A stretch of 64,000 nt of DNA from assembly GCF_900113955.1 (NCBI RefSeq), contig NZ_FORH01000004.1, forward strand, positions 62,001 to 126,000. Direction: 5' to 3'. The first letter of the stretch is position 1; each line of letters opens with the position of its first letter. The notes under the pieces were generated by a model that searched no databases, was not told the origin of the DNA, and was given only the letters and a program-made list of their open reading frames with translations. Both the position numbers and the translations under genes were made by a program. The DNA comes from Celeribacter neptunius (GTDB taxonomy: Bacteria; Pseudomonadota; Alphaproteobacteria; Rhodobacterales; Rhodobacteraceae). Below, one piece after another: positions 63,804 through 64,000 of this stretch.

Positions 63804-64000
63804 ATGCCCCATTACAGATCCCGCCGCTCCACCCATGGCCGGAACATGGCCGGTGCCCGCGGCCTTTGGCGCGCGACCGGCATGACCGACGGAGATTTCG
63901 GCAAGCCGATCATCGCGGTCGTGAACTCGTTCACCCAATTCGTGCCGGGCCACGTGCATCTCAAGGACTTGGGCCAGATGGTCGCGCGTGAGATCGAAAA
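63804..64000 (+). CDS. ilvD: Dihydroxy-acid dehydratase, N-terminal part (3' partial)
   Basis: The frame from ATG 63804 is open to the window end, giving about 65 residues. The sequence begins [20 protein letters not shown] and continues with [21 protein letters not shown], which is the N-terminus of IlvD of the E. coli type. The enzyme makes 2-oxo acids in valine, leucine and isoleucine synthesis and carries an Fe-S cluster; the cluster cysteines lie beyond the window. The upstream 150 bases should hold its promoter. Confidence 0.93.
   Translation, partial: MPHYRSRRSTHGRNMAGARGLWRATGMTDGDFGKPIIAVVNSFTQFVPGHVHLKDLGQMVAREIE

Overview
The window looks like the chromosome of a GC-rich alphaproteobacterium of the Rhodobacter/Roseobacter group. 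The basis is the gene content and order: leuS-lptE-holA, PmbA-CysQ, DUF4170-waaA-like-lpxK, DsbA-DUF721 opposite mutY, rnhB-ccrM (CcrM is the alphaproteobacterial GANTC methylase), and many TRAP transporters. No plasmid, phage, transposase, integrase or CRISPR feature was seen.

Region 1 (1-23.9 kb) is mostly core. It holds the 3' end of leuS, lptE, holA, a luciferase-like monooxygenase, a flavoprotein/crotonase-like/SDR operon, a DUF2125 protein, pmbA, cysQ, a glucosylglycerate-type GpgS/GpgP pair, DUF4170-Kdo-transferase-like-lpxK, a DsbA-like protein, DUF721, mutY, an AlkB-type alkane hydroxylase, ccrM, rnhB, small secreted proteins, a membrane protein with a C-terminal winged helix, and a Cache-domain chemoreceptor.

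Region 2 (24.2-62.0 kb) is a dense catabolic region of about a dozen transcription units. Its recognisable core is a homogentisate route. An MhaAB-like flavin hydroxylase plus small DUF2783 partner (60.2-62.0 kb) could make homogentisate. HmgA, MaiA and FahA (37.1-40.4 kb) would cleave it to fumarate and acetoacetate, and acetoacetyl-CoA synthetase (25.3-27.3 kb) would activate the acetoacetate. Around this lie two paralogous SDR + KstD-like FAD dehydrogenase pairs, two paralogous two-domain EthD proteins, an old-yellow-enzyme reductase, a GMC alcohol oxidase/dehydrogenase with an aldehyde dehydrogenase, one sugar-type ABC transporter (fused ATPase-permease, with its likely binding protein 11 kb away), two TRAP transporters, three IclR and two MarR regulators. 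My hypothesis is that ring-oxidising SDR/KstD-like enzymes convert an alicyclic or partly saturated ring compound into a hydroxyphenylacetate-type aromatic that enters the homogentisate path. The substrate is unknown.

Four exact copies of the palindrome GTTGC-N4-GCAAC, plus one near copy, lie upstream of the VOC gene, hmgA/MarR, the SDR-FAD-TRAP operon/IclR, and the MarR/hydroxylase pair. They define a candidate MarR regulon that ties the dispersed operons together. A second shared promoter element links the ABC operon with the GMC-binding protein-ALDH operon.

Region 3 (62.1-64 kb) has tRNA-Arg(CCU), a LacI-family regulator and the start of ilvD. A 16-base sequence covering the 3' end of the tRNA recurs, with one mismatch, at 23.95 kb, just before the catabolic region. 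This may mark the ends of an old tRNA-integrated island, although no integrase is present and the distal copy is also a hairpin.
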